Positions 1 to 7,434 of a DNA stretch of 30,357 nucleotides are shown here, piece after piece. A model generated the notes under the pieces. The model was not told the origin of the DNA. It did no database searches and worked only from the letters and a program-made list of their open reading frames with translations. How positions within the stretch are numbered: position 1 is the stretch's first letter; every line of letters starts with the position of its first letter. This DNA is from Bacillota bacterium (lineage in GTDB: Bacteria > Bacillota > Clostridia > Lachnospirales > Lachnospiraceae): positions 1-30,357 of the forward strand of contig JAEYPA010000094.1 of the NCBI GenBank assembly GCA_023411225.1, read 5' to 3'. Position numbers and translations under genes: made by a program.

Positions 1-94
1 AAGACCCCTTGAAGACGACAAGGTAGATAGGACAAAGGTGGAAGTATGGCAACATATGTAGCTGATTGTTACTAATAGGTCGAGGGCTTAATCA
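1..94 (+). rRNA. 23S rRNA, 3' end (partial)
   Basis: The first ~94 bases match the conserved end of bacterial 23S rRNA. They include the AAGACCCCTTGAAGACGAC segment of domain VI and the closing GTTACTAATAGGTCGAGGGC helix strand, ending near CTTAATCA. Only the 3' end lies in the window; the rest is upstream. The spacer variant ATGGCAACATATGTAGCTGA is the form I associate with Lachnospiraceae. The exact 3' end is placed by analogy with other 23S genes and may be off by a few bases. No 5S rRNA sequence is recognisable in the 195 bases that follow. Confidence 0.93.
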
Positions 95-161
95 AAAAAA
101 GATGGATGAAACGTCTTGCTTAGCAAGCCGTATACAATGTGTAGATTTGAAGATATAACAT

Positions 162-201
162 AAAAAGGAGGTTGGGAGAACTTTTTACAAGTCCCCAATC
201 T
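162..201 (-). terminator. Intrinsic terminator of the minus-strand DUF1919 gene
   Basis: An imperfect inverted repeat pairs 169-183 with 189-201 around the loop TTTAC, giving about 13 base pairs with two single-base bulges and one G-T pair. Read on the minus strand the hairpin is followed after two bases by a run of five T (162-166), the layout of an intrinsic terminator. Read on the plus strand there is no T-run, so it probably serves the leftward gene. It would stop leftward transcripts before they run antisense into the 23S rRNA gene. Confidence 0.55.
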
Positions 202-289
202 GAAATAGGATGTACATGAAGCAGTTTGGTGAAACTTAAATACCTCAAGATTTACGTATTCAGTTAAGTATATTCAATTACTATAGCCC

Positions 290-1225
290 TTAATATCTCA
301 TGAAAGGTTGTCCCGTAAGTAAGCTAAGCCAATTAATGGGAGGCGTTCCTCCGTTCATTTCGCTTGGAAGAATATGATGAAAATATGTCCAAAAATCCAT
401 ATGTTTTTTCCAATTAGTTTCATCGTAATGAATATTGTACACAGAAGGAAGATTATAATCATATGCACATAAGCAGTATTTCTTTTTAAATGGAAGCTGC
501 GAAAAACGTAAAGCTAAATCATAGTCATCACAGTCCATAAACATAATAATAATAAGATTATCAGAATTAATTCTCTTAAAACGCCTATTCCATTTTTCAA
601 GAACCTCTGTAGGTTTAGTGTCATGAGGAAAAAGGATAGGTATATCGTATGTATTAGTCATAATTTTTCCCTCAAGAAAGGAAGTTGGAGTTTTGTTATG
701 AGTAATTTCTAAAGTTGATTCTAGAAAAGAGTCAAAATTAGTTAATAAATCTATGAATGATTTGGGAGTAATTGCACTATTAATAAATGGACTGTTAAAG
801 GGTAGTTTGAAATCATTATAAAGGAATCCCCCATGACACCTGTTCGCTATAATACTGGGAATATTACAGAGTAAGCTCCAGTAATCTTTAAAATCAAAAT
901 GAGGTATTTTAGAGAAAAGTGTGCCTGCAATAATAGGAACCCTTATATTCATAGAAAGTATTTTCGCTTTAATTACATTATAATATTCTCTTGAAGTAAC
1001 AATAATACAATCATAATTGTAACAGTCAATTTCATCTGGTGTAATTAAAGGATACCCATCCATAAATTGAAATGGTTTAGTATCAGTAGTAATCATTGCA
1101 GAGATGTAAATATTATTTTTTAATTCTTCATATTTAAGCATATTGTATATGCAAGTATAATCATAGCCTATTCCCCATACTAACACATGAACAGGTTTTT
1201 TTGAGTTATTTTGTATGTAATCCAT
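290..1225 (-). CDS. Rossmann-like + DUF1919 exopolysaccharide-type protein
   Basis: 311 aa in two parts. Residues ~11-105 form a Rossmann-like domain (VHVLVWGIGYDYTCIYNML, then MITTDTKPFQ and the strand YDCIIVTS). This is a divergent copy of the domain that recurs throughout the window. Residues ~125-311 match DUF1919, a family found in capsule and exopolysaccharide loci: NRCHGGFLYNDFKLPFNSPF, the basic stretch EKWNRRFKRIN, and LPFKKKYCLCAYDY. No biochemical activity is established for DUF1919 to my knowledge. There is no signal peptide or membrane segment. The start is supported by GGAGG seven bases upstream (plus-strand 1231-1235). The gene runs opposite to the large glycan cluster, but domain type and position suggest it acts on the same polymer. 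Domain assignment is fairly sure; function is inferred. Confidence 0.82.
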   Translation of the reverse strand: MDYIQNNSKKPVHVLVWGIGYDYTCIYNMLKYEELKNNIYISAMITTDTKPFQFMDGYPLITPDEIDCYNYDCIIVTSREYYNVIKAKILSMNIRVPIIAGTLFSKIPHFDFKDYWSLLCNIPSIIANRCHGGFLYNDFKLPFNSPFINSAITPKSFIDLLTNFDSFLESTLEITHNKTPTSFLEGKIMTNTYDIPILFPHDTKPTEVLEKWNRRFKRINSDNLIIIMFMDCDDYDLALRFSQLPFKKKYCLCAYDYNLPSVYNIHYDETNWKKHMDFWTYFHHILPSEMNGGTPPINWLSLLTGQPFMRY

Positions 1226-1292
1226 AGTTTCCTCCGTGACAATTTATTATTATATTAGTATTTTTGGTAATAGTTTGGTAATCTTTCATACT

Positions 1293-1319
1293 ATTATATC
1301 GCTATTATAAACTTGTTAA
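1293..1319 (-). promoter_or_regulatory. Candidate promoter for the DUF1919 gene
   Basis: On the minus strand, TATAAT (plus-strand 1293-1298) is preceded at 15 bases by TTAACA (plus-strand 1314-1319). The spacer is short, and in such AT-rich DNA a TATAAT match is weak evidence. It would place the start of transcription ~60 bases before the start codon at 1225. Confidence 0.3.
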
Positions 1320-1331
1320 AAGAAAATATCC

Positions 1332-1360
1332 ATAATAAGTAATAATAAGTAATAATAAGA
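1332..1360. repeat. Three tandem copies of a 10-bp AT-rich unit
   Basis: The unit AATAATAAGT (first copy starting CATAATAAGT) occurs three times in direct succession, with the last copy changed at its final base. It lies in the divergent intergenic region. It could be a slippage-prone spacer or a regulator binding array; nothing in the sequence decides between these. Confidence 0.7.
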
Positions 1361-1516
1361 TATAAAAATATAATAGTTACAATAATTATGTACAAATAAG
1401 GGAGAAAACTAAAAAAATAGTAAATTAAACTAATATAAAGCTAATTTTAACCGATATTAATAATAGCTTCATTTGATCAAGTAAAGTTAAAAACGATAGT
1501 ACTATACGGAAGAAAT

Positions 1517-1609
1517 ATGGATGGCCAAAAAAAGAAAGTGCTTTCTGTAGTTAACTTAGTAATCGATACGAATCTAGAAGAAGATTTCTATTGGTTAGGT
1601 AATAAGTAA
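1517..1609 (+). CDS. Doubtful 30-codon ORF upstream of the surface-protein pair
   Basis: ATG at 1517 opens 30 codons ending in TAA at 1607-1609, giving a peptide that begins MDGQKKKVLSVVNLVIDTNL. A purine-rich GGAAGA (1508-1513) precedes it, but only three bases from the ATG, which is too close for a normal ribosome binding site. It ends 19 bases before the next gene. It could be a leader peptide, a remnant of a longer gene, or chance. I do not recognise the sequence. Confidence 0.25.
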   Translation: MDGQKKKVLSVVNLVIDTNLEEDFYWLGNK

Positions 1610-1628
1610 GGAAGGAATAATTGTAGTT

Positions 1629-2171
1629 ATGGAAAAAACAGACGATATTCACACAAAAGTATCTAGCAACAAAATATCAAGTCATAAGAAAATCTTTATT
1701 GGAGTAGGTGCTATTGTAGTAGTAGCAATTGCAGTAGTAATCGTGTTATTGCTAGTAAAAAAGCAAACTCCAGATGCTGACAAAGCTTCAAATGGTAGAG
1801 GTATTGTCACAGATGAGAATAAAGATTCTATTATGGATACCTCTAATAAAGTTGAACAGGGAATGTTTGAATGCAAGATGACATCGACTTGGACATTTGC
1901 AAATGGAAAGGCTGAATCACCTAATGCACTTGTTGAGAATGTAAAGAATAACCAAAATACATTCTATTTTGATGTGTTTTTGGACGATTCCAATGAGAAG
2001 GTTTATTCCTCAAAAAATGTTCCTGTTGGTTCTAAAGTTAAAGGTATTACCCTTGATAAGGATTTAGCTGCCGGTACATATAAGGCAAGAGTAGATTATA
2101 CTTTTGTGGATAAAGACTTTAAGGATTTGAATACTGTTGGTTTTATGATTACAATTGTGGTCCTTAAGTAA
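1629..2171 (+). CDS. Membrane-anchored extracytoplasmic protein, unknown function
   Basis: 180 aa. The order is a hydrophilic N-terminus (1-19), one strong transmembrane helix (~21-44, IFIGVGAIVVVAIAVVIVLL followed by KK), a polar linker, and a soluble domain from ~75 to 180. The domain is beta-rich by inspection: TSTWTFANGKAES, a strand around FYFDVFLDDSNEKVYSS, the turn NVPVGSKVKGITL, and LAAGTYKARVDYTFVD. The positively charged N-terminus and KK after the helix suggest an N-in/C-out anchor. Purine-rich GGAAGG (1610-1615) precedes the start by 13 bases, a little far. It lies 28 bases upstream of the secreted-protein gene, so the two are probably co-transcribed and may act together at the cell surface. 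I recognise no named family. Confidence 0.72.
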   Translation: MEKTDDIHTKVSSNKISSHKKIFIGVGAIVVVAIAVVIVLLLVKKQTPDADKASNGRGIVTDENKDSIMDTSNKVEQGMFECKMTSTWTFANGKAESPNALVENVKNNQNTFYFDVFLDDSNEKVYSSKNVPVGSKVKGITLDKDLAAGTYKARVDYTFVDKDFKDLNTVGFMITIVVLK

Positions 2172-2199
2172 TATTCATATAACACAAGGAGGTTAATAT

Positions 2200-3321
2200 A
2201 TGAAAAATTTAAAAAGAGTATTAGCAGGATGTTTATCTGCAGGATTAGTAGTAATGTCAATGCCAGTGTCTGCATTTGCAGCAGACGGAACTGAGGGTAC
2301 AGCCCCAATCTATTCATTTGATATTGTAAATGTTATTGTACCAACTGAATTTACTACAGCTATCAACCCAGATGGTTTGGAAGTTAAGGTAGGCGATACA
2401 ACATCAACAGACCAAGTAATTTCACAGAAATATGGTATTGTTAATAAGAGTTCAAAAGCTAAGTTAGTTACAGTAGCACTTAAAGCTGAAGATTTAAACA
2501 CTGATAAAATAGACTTTAAGACAAGTGAAGATGATGTAACGGCGGCTGAAAAAGATTCTTATGCAATTTATCTTGCAGCGGTACCAGCTAATGATACAGG
2601 AGTTAGTACACTTGCAGACGGAACTACGGCTATTGATAAAGATACTACTGCTGCAGCTTTAAACGATGTAGCCATGACTTCATCAACCCAAAAAGTTGCA
2701 CTAGGAACTACAGAAACCGAATTAGGCCTGTATTTAGAAGCTGCAACTTATGAACCAATTGAAGGTTCAGAAGTAACACTTGGAAATACTGAAAATAATG
2801 ATGTAACTGCTAATTATGAATTAACCGACATTGGAGGAGTATCAGCATTTACTTTTACAGGTAAAGCTAATATAAACACTAGTTGGACAGCTTTACCAAG
2901 CGGTGTTAAAATATCTGCAGTGTATTCAACTGAAACTCCAGATGCTGTACCAGAAATAGTTGAAGGAACAAATGCTATGGTAGAGTTAGTTAAGCCTGTT
3001 GTTGAGGCTGCTCCACAGTTTAGCACTGGTACAACAGTTGGTACTATTTCATATACAGCTGGTGAAGGAACCCTTGGATTAAAGTCAATTGATTCTGTAA
3101 AAGTTTATAACTCATCCAATAAAGGATCATTTGATGGATTAAAGGCATATGAAAGCTATTGGGCAGATGCAACAGTTGAGGGCAATGTAATTACATTTGA
3201 TGCTAAGTTCTTAGCATTTTATACTCCTGGAGCAACTGAAGAAGCTACAATAACTTATACTAATAATGCTGATGAAACGAAAACAGCAACAGTAAATGTA
3301 GTAATTCCAACTGGTGAATAA
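2200..3321 (+). CDS. Secreted surface protein with signal peptide, unknown function
   Basis: 373 aa. Residues 1-28 are a clear Sec signal peptide: a charged KNLKR start, a hydrophobic core, and a cleavage site after VSAFA/ADG. The mature protein is acidic, Thr/Ser/Ala-rich and looks all-beta. A first unit starts FDIVNVIVPTEFTTAINPDG, with KYGIVNKSSKAKLVTVALK soon after. A final unit ends YTNNADETKTATVNVVIPTG. No LPxTG sorting signal, C-terminal membrane anchor, SLH or cell-wall-binding repeat is visible, so it is either released or held by its membrane-anchored partner encoded just upstream. An ideal AAGGAGG (2186-2192) precedes the ATG. It resembles uncharacterised secreted Lachnospiraceae proteins with an 'NVTVPTxF...NP.G' opening, but I cannot name a family. 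Its Ser/Thr richness makes it a possible, unproven glycan acceptor. Confidence 0.72.
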   Translation: MKNLKRVLAGCLSAGLVVMSMPVSAFAADGTEGTAPIYSFDIVNVIVPTEFTTAINPDGLEVKVGDTTSTDQVISQKYGIVNKSSKAKLVTVALKAEDLNTDKIDFKTSEDDVTAAEKDSYAIYLAAVPANDTGVSTLADGTTAIDKDTTAAALNDVAMTSSTQKVALGTTETELGLYLEAATYEPIEGSEVTLGNTENNDVTANYELTDIGGVSAFTFTGKANINTSWTALPSGVKISAVYSTETPDAVPEIVEGTNAMVELVKPVVEAAPQFSTGTTVGTISYTAGEGTLGLKSIDSVKVYNSSNKGSFDGLKAYESYWADATVEGNVITFDAKFLAFYTPGATEEATITYTNNADETKTATVNVVIPTGE

Positions 3322-3346
3322 ATTTGATAGTTTTGCCTAGTTAGGT

Positions 3347-3390
3347 AAATGGAGCATTAGCACAAAGTAATTAGTGCTAATGCTCCATTT
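3347..3390 (+). terminator. Long perfect hairpin after the surface-protein gene
   Basis: A 17-bp perfect inverted repeat (3347-3363 with 3374-3390) encloses a 10-base loop (AAAGTAATTA). It starts 26 bases after the stop codon of the secreted-protein gene and lies in front of the 25-kb glycan cluster. It ends in ATTT but has no real T-run after it, so termination may be incomplete or conditional. Confidence 0.7.
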
Positions 3391-3417
3391 GATTATATCA
3401 AACACAGTTCAATTTAA

Positions 3418-3423
3418 TATAAT
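3418..3423 (+). promoter_or_regulatory. Possible -10 element of the glycan cluster
   Basis: A perfect TATAAT lies 45 bases before the first cluster gene and just downstream of the hairpin. At the expected distance upstream I see only ATATCA (3395-3400), which is a poor -35. If the preceding hairpin terminates, this is the best visible place for the cluster promoter, but the support is weak. Confidence 0.3.
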
Positions 3424-3467
3424 GACAAATACAAGATAGAGTGAATTAGGTAATGAGGTGATGGAAT

Positions 3468-4328
3468 ATGAATTATTTTAAGATAATTGATTTCAAAATA
3501 ATGAGGCTGGTAAAGCAAGGAAAAAGGAAATTTATTATATATCCATTTGGAGAATTAGGGATAATTACAAAAACGATATTAAATGGGAAATATGGAATTC
3601 AAGAAAAACTAATCATTGATAATGGTCTATCAAAAACAAATTCTAATATTAAACCTATAACACACTTAAATGAAATCGATTGTTCTGATTATATTTGTCT
3701 TGTGGCCAGTGACCATGAAGATTACTATGATGAAATTAGAGAGACTATTAAAAAGTACATTCCAATAGACAGAATTGTAGATATGTTCCCAAAACCACAT
3801 ACCAAAATAGGAAGATATAGCTTTGGACCGCTATGTAAAGATAGCTGGTTGGTAGAAGAAATAGGATCATTTTGTAGTTTTGCAGAGGGTACTAGTGTTG
3901 AAATCAATCATCCGACTACATATGTAAGCACTCACCCATTTTTATATTATGGAAATGATGATAGTTGTCAGATAGAGGATCAACTTTTCGTTATTCCGGG
4001 TCATGTTCCTGAAGCAACATTAAATACTAGAAAGTGTATCATAGGAAATGATGTATGGTTAGGACGAGATGTTCGTATAACAAATGGAGCACATATAGGT
4101 AATGGAGTAATAGGGGCAGCGGGTGCAGTTATAACAAAGGATGTACCAGATTATGCGATAGTTGGTGGAGTTCCAGCAAAGATTATCAAATATAGATTTA
4201 CGCAAGAGCAGATTGAAAAATTAAATAGAATAAAATGGTGGGATTGGCCAATAGAAAAAATAAAAGAATGCCAAAAAGATTTTTTGAATATAGAGTTATT
4301 TCTTAGTAAATATGATGTTAATAAGTAA
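3468..4328 (+). CDS. Rossmann-like + hexapeptide-repeat O-acetyltransferase
   Basis: 286 aa. Residues ~18-105 are a degenerate copy of the Rossmann-like domain (RKFIIYPFGELGIITKTIL, then EKLIIDN and YICLVAS). Residues ~115-260 form a left-handed beta-helix acetyltransferase of the xenobiotic/CatB type. Visible marks are IGNDVWLGRDVRITNGAHIG, GAAGAVITKDVPDYAIVGGV, PAKIIKYRF and the C-terminal KWWDWPIEKIKE; His in VEINHPTT lies where this family often keeps its catalytic region. The expected reaction is acetyl transfer from acetyl-CoA to a hydroxyl or amino group of a sugar. GAGGTG (3455-3460) supports this start. It is the first gene of the cluster and probably acetylates the product. The fold is secure; the substrate is inferred. 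Confidence 0.87.
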   Translation: MNYFKIIDFKIMRLVKQGKRKFIIYPFGELGIITKTILNGKYGIQEKLIIDNGLSKTNSNIKPITHLNEIDCSDYICLVASDHEDYYDEIRETIKKYIPIDRIVDMFPKPHTKIGRYSFGPLCKDSWLVEEIGSFCSFAEGTSVEINHPTTYVSTHPFLYYGNDDSCQIEDQLFVIPGHVPEATLNTRKCIIGNDVWLGRDVRITNGAHIGNGVIGAAGAVITKDVPDYAIVGGVPAKIIKYRFTQEQIEKLNRIKWWDWPIEKIKECQKDFLNIELFLSKYDVNK

Positions 4329-4403
4329 GTTGATGTAGAAAAAAATATAATACAATAGTATAATTAAACAAATATAGAAGAAGTTTGTATAAGGAGAACT
4401 ATT

Positions 4404-5258
4404 GTGGGTGAAAGTATATTGAGAAACAAAGGATATACCTGTTCTGATATGGAATTAGCTGAGATTAGACAAGTTCAAATAGATATGTTAGTAGAGGTAG
4501 ATAGAATATGCAAGAAGTATGATATAAAGTACTGCATAATTGGAGGGACTTTATTAGGTTGTATACGTCATGGAGGGTATATTCCATGGGATGATGATGC
4601 TGATTTAGGGATGCTTCGAGAAGAATATGAAAAGTTTAAAAAGGCATGTAAACAAGAACTTAATGAAGACAAATTCTGTTTCCAAGATCATCAAACAACA
4701 AAAGGATATAGATGGGGATATGGAAAACTTAGAAGAAAAGATACAAAATTCATACGTTTAAATCAAGAAGACATGCCTTATTTTCAGGGGATTTTTATAG
4801 ATATATTTCCCTATGATAATGTCCCAGAAAACTTCTTTCTACGTTTAGTACATTGCTTTATTTGTTTTGTATATCGCAAATGTTTTTGGTCAGCTGTTGG
4901 CTATAAATTTGAAAAAAATTTGCTTATAAAAACTATATATAAGTTACTTTATCAGATTAATGAAGAAAAATTGAAACATTCGTTCAATCGGTTTATAAGA
5001 TATAGTAATAGGAGAAAAACAAAGTTTGTTCGTGTTCTGACATTTCCAAACCCTAAAACATATCGTACACGTTGCGAAAAAAGATATTGGTATGAGCATT
5101 TGAAAAGATATGAATTTGAGGGCGTTAAGCTTGTTGGAATTGCTGATGCAGATGAATATCTTCGTTATAAATATGGAGACTATATGAAAATTCCAGATGA
5201 AAAAGATAGAATGATTCACCCGATTTCTGAGTTAAAATTGCCTGATAGACAGTATTAG
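4404..5258 (+). CDS. LicD-family phosphotransferase
   Basis: 284 aa with the LicD nucleotidyltransferase fold: a helical start (EIRQVQIDMLVEVDRICKKY), the glycine motif IIGGTLLGCIRHGGYIPWDD (~45-64), and the metal-binding acidic cluster PWDDDADLGM (~60-69), followed by GYGKLRRKDTKF and GIFIDIFPYDNVPEN. LicD proteins transfer a phospho-substituent such as phosphocholine from a CDP-activated donor onto a cell-surface glycan. With two CDP-forming enzymes in the same cluster, the donor here is probably CDP-glycerol or another CDP-alcohol. Translation starts at GTG, preceded by AAGGAGA (4391-4397) at six bases; no in-frame ATG is better placed. The 75-base gap before it is the largest in the first half of the cluster and is AT-rich. 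No Rossmann-like domain is attached. Confidence 0.88.
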   Translation: MGESILRNKGYTCSDMELAEIRQVQIDMLVEVDRICKKYDIKYCIIGGTLLGCIRHGGYIPWDDDADLGMLREEYEKFKKACKQELNEDKFCFQDHQTTKGYRWGYGKLRRKDTKFIRLNQEDMPYFQGIFIDIFPYDNVPENFFLRLVHCFICFVYRKCFWSAVGYKFEKNLLIKTIYKLLYQINEEKLKHSFNRFIRYSNRRKTKFVRVLTFPNPKTYRTRCEKRYWYEHLKRYEFEGVKLVGIADADEYLRYKYGDYMKIPDEKDRMIHPISELKLPDRQY

Positions 5259-5274
5259 AAAGGATAAATAATTT

Positions 5275-6111
5275 ATGAAACAGGTAGTAATATGGGGAGC
5301 TGGCGGAACTGGTAAACGTATTTATACAATGATAAAAAATGAAAGTAGAATTATTGGATTCATTGATAATATGAAAGAAAAATGGGGTACAATGATTAAT
5401 GGGATTCAAGTATATCCACCAGAATTTTTATTAGAAGCTGAGTTTGATAATATTATTATAGGGACTCTAATGGGAGAACAACAGGTTAAAAATCAGATAT
5501 TAACAATGGATGCATCTTTGATATATAAAATTGAGACAAAGCAATTAAATGATATAAATCAGGCTAGGATAGTATTTTTGAATAATTACGCGCAGTTAGT
5601 AGAAAAGAATAATATAAAGGGCAATGTAGGAGAGGCTGGTGTATACCAAGGAGAATTTGCCAAGTATATTAATGAGTTTTTTCCAGAGAGAACGTGTTAT
5701 CTTTTTGATACATTTGATGGTTTTGATGAGAGTGATTATAGATATGAAGAAAAGAAATCAGAATTATCTGCACCTCATTTTAAGTTGACGAATGAAGAAA
5801 TAGTACTTGAGAAAATGAAAAGACCAGAAAATATAAGAATTTACAAAGGACATTTCCCGGAAACGGCAAAAAAAGTTGTAGATAAGTTCTGTTTCATAAA
5901 TCTGGATATGGATTTATACAAGCCAACATTAGAGGGATTAAGATTGTTCTACCCTATGATGGTTAAGGGTGGAATTATACTTATTCATGATTATTTCTCT
6001 GAGTCTTATCCTAATGTGGAACAGGCGGTATATAAATTTCAAGAAGAGTTAGGAGAATCATTAAAGATTACACCGATAGGTGATGGATTTAGTTTAGCAG
6101 TTATTAAATAA
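5275..6111 (+). CDS. Rossmann-like + TylF-like O-methyltransferase
   Basis: 278 aa. Residues 1-95 are the recurring Rossmann-like domain (QVVIWGAGGTGKRIYTMI, then IIGFIDNMKEKWG and FDNIIIGT). Residues ~110-278 match TylF/MycF (macrocin-type) sugar O-methyltransferases: NVGEAGVYQGEFAKYI for SAM binding, YLFDTFDGFDES, the metal-binding acidic strand INLDMDLYKPTLEGL, and GGIILIHDYFSESYPNVEQA. TylF-family enzymes use SAM and Mg2+ to methylate a sugar hydroxyl, so this protein most likely O-methylates a sugar of the glycan. GAAAGGAT precedes the ATG at ~10 bases. The domain order (Rossmann first) is the reverse of that in the GT2 proteins of this cluster. Confidence 0.88.
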   Translation: MKQVVIWGAGGTGKRIYTMIKNESRIIGFIDNMKEKWGTMINGIQVYPPEFLLEAEFDNIIIGTLMGEQQVKNQILTMDASLIYKIETKQLNDINQARIVFLNNYAQLVEKNNIKGNVGEAGVYQGEFAKYINEFFPERTCYLFDTFDGFDESDYRYEEKKSELSAPHFKLTNEEIVLEKMKRPENIRIYKGHFPETAKKVVDKFCFINLDMDLYKPTLEGLRLFYPMMVKGGIILIHDYFSESYPNVEQAVYKFQEELGESLKITPIGDGFSLAVIK

Positions 6112-6161
6112 TTTAGCAAATGGTTCGAAATACATAATAGAATAAAATACGGGGTAGATAT

Positions 6162-7403
6162 ATGTTGAAAATCGGGGTACAGGCATTAGGCACAGTCAGT
6201 GAAAATGGGTTGAGAACAGGAATAAGTAGAATTAAAAAGGCTGGATTTGATTGTATTGATTATAATTTGGAAGTACATTTATCAGCCCAAGAAATTAGAG
6301 CAGGAAAACCAAGCAAATTTTTTGATCAGAGTTTAGAAGAATTGAAGTCCTATTTTTCGGAACATAAGAAGGTGTTATCGGAATATGGTCTTACAGTATC
6401 TCAAATGCATGCCCCTTTCCCAGTGTATGAATACTGGTGGAAAGATAAAGAGAAAGAGCAAATGACTGATTATATGCTTGAGGTAACCAAGAAGAGTATT
6501 GCAATTTGTTCCTATCTTAAGTGCAGGTATCTAGTAGTTCATCCTTTTACAATACGGTATGAATTAGGTGATGAGAAGGAACGTATTCTCAATATTGAGT
6601 TCTTTACAAAGCTGATTCCTTGTGCAATAAAGTATAATGTTGTAATATGCTTTGAAAATTTATTTTATGGAAAAAATGGTCGTATTATAGAGGGCATATG
6701 TGCTTCTGGAGAAGAAGCTGTGTCATATATAGATGAATTGAATAGAATAGCTGGACAGGAGTGCTTTGGCTTCTGCTTTGATGTAGGCCATGCTAATATT
6801 CTAGGCAAGGACATGTTTCATATGCTATGTACATTAAACAACAGACTTAAAATATTACATATTCATGATAATGATGCAGTCTATGATTTACATATGATGC
6901 CTTACTCCTATACAAAAGGATATAATTATTCCAGCACAGACTGGGATGGTTTTTTGTCTGGATTAAAAGCTATCGAATACGATGGTGTAATTAGTTTCGA
7001 GACATTTCGATGTATGAACAATTATCCTAAATTTATTCAAAATCAGTTGTTAAGTATGATTTATCATTTAGGTAGATATTTTATATCAAGAATTAATTTA
7101 AAGCAATTTGTAGGCAAAAGAAATTTAATACTATTTGGTGCAGGGAATATGTTTGATAATTATATGAAAATATATGGAGAACTATGTAGGCCTGAGTTTG
7201 TTGTAGATAATGATAGTATGAAATGGGATACAATGATAAATGGAATAGAGATAAAGAATCCAAGAGAACTACTGAAGATTGAACCGGATAATTGCGTAAT
7301 AGTTATATGTAATATTTATTATGATGTTATCGCCAATCAGTTAGTAGAGATGGGAATAGAGGAATTTTATCAATATAATGAGGAATTGGGGGGGTTATAT
7401 TAA
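6162..7403 (+). CDS. Sugar-phosphate isomerase/epimerase (TIM barrel) + Rossmann-like domain
   Basis: 413 aa. Residues 1-~300 are a xylose-isomerase-like TIM barrel (AP endonuclease 2 superfamily). Metal-ligand positions are visible in order: YLVVHPF (~126), VICFENLFYG (~164), FCFDVGHAN (~207), LHIHDND (~234) and ISFETFRC (~278). Residues ~325-413 are the recurring Rossmann-like domain (NLILFGAGNMFDNYMKIYGE, VVDNDSMKWD, NCVIVICN). It should interconvert aldose/ketose or epimeric forms of a small sugar or sugar phosphate. It sits 31 bases before the cytidylyltransferase-reductase fusion, so it may supply that enzyme's substrate. The family also contains inosose dehydratases and hydroxypyruvate isomerases, so the exact reaction is open. 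GGGGTAG lies before the ATG. Confidence 0.83.
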   Translation: MLKIGVQALGTVSENGLRTGISRIKKAGFDCIDYNLEVHLSAQEIRAGKPSKFFDQSLEELKSYFSEHKKVLSEYGLTVSQMHAPFPVYEYWWKDKEKEQMTDYMLEVTKKSIAICSYLKCRYLVVHPFTIRYELGDEKERILNIEFFTKLIPCAIKYNVVICFENLFYGKNGRIIEGICASGEEAVSYIDELNRIAGQECFGFCFDVGHANILGKDMFHMLCTLNNRLKILHIHDNDAVYDLHMMPYSYTKGYNYSSTDWDGFLSGLKAIEYDGVISFETFRCMNNYPKFIQNQLLSMIYHLGRYFISRINLKQFVGKRNLILFGAGNMFDNYMKIYGELCRPEFVVDNDSMKWDTMINGIEIKNPRELLKIEPDNCVIVICNIYYDVIANQLVEMGIEEFYQYNEELGGLY

Positions 7404-7434
7404 TAATTTCTCAGACAATAGTAGAGGTAGAAGG

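Larger units (their letters stand above)
1226..1628. other. AT-rich divergent intergenic region
   Basis: This 403-base stretch between two divergently transcribed genes must hold promoters for both. It is extremely AT-rich. It contains a triple 10-bp repeat (1332-1360), possible -10 elements on the minus strand (ATTATA at 1293-1298 and 1304-1309), and a doubtful 30-codon ORF at 1517-1609. No RNA gene, IS end or clear operator palindrome is visible. Confidence 0.7.

Noticed and set aside
1332..1360. Tandem repeat considered as a CRISPR array or plasmid iteron
   Set aside because: Units are only 10 bases, contiguous, without spacers, and no cas or replication gene is nearby.
1451..1458. CCGATATT resembling the -10 of a flagellar sigma-28/sigma-D promoter, which would suggest flagellin glycosylation
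   Set aside because: The nearest TAAA (in ATATAAAGC) is only about 11 bases upstream, whereas about 15 is needed; the match is not significant in such AT-rich DNA.
4329..4403. Internal promoter before the LicD gene (TTGATG ... TACAAT)
   Set aside because: The spacing is only 15 bases and the region is so AT-rich that -10-like hexamers are expected by chance.
7378..7434. Earlier start for the cytidylyltransferase-reductase fusion
   Set aside because: It would overlap the preceding gene by 26 bases and add residues absent from the family; the ATG at 7435 has a proper ribosome binding site.
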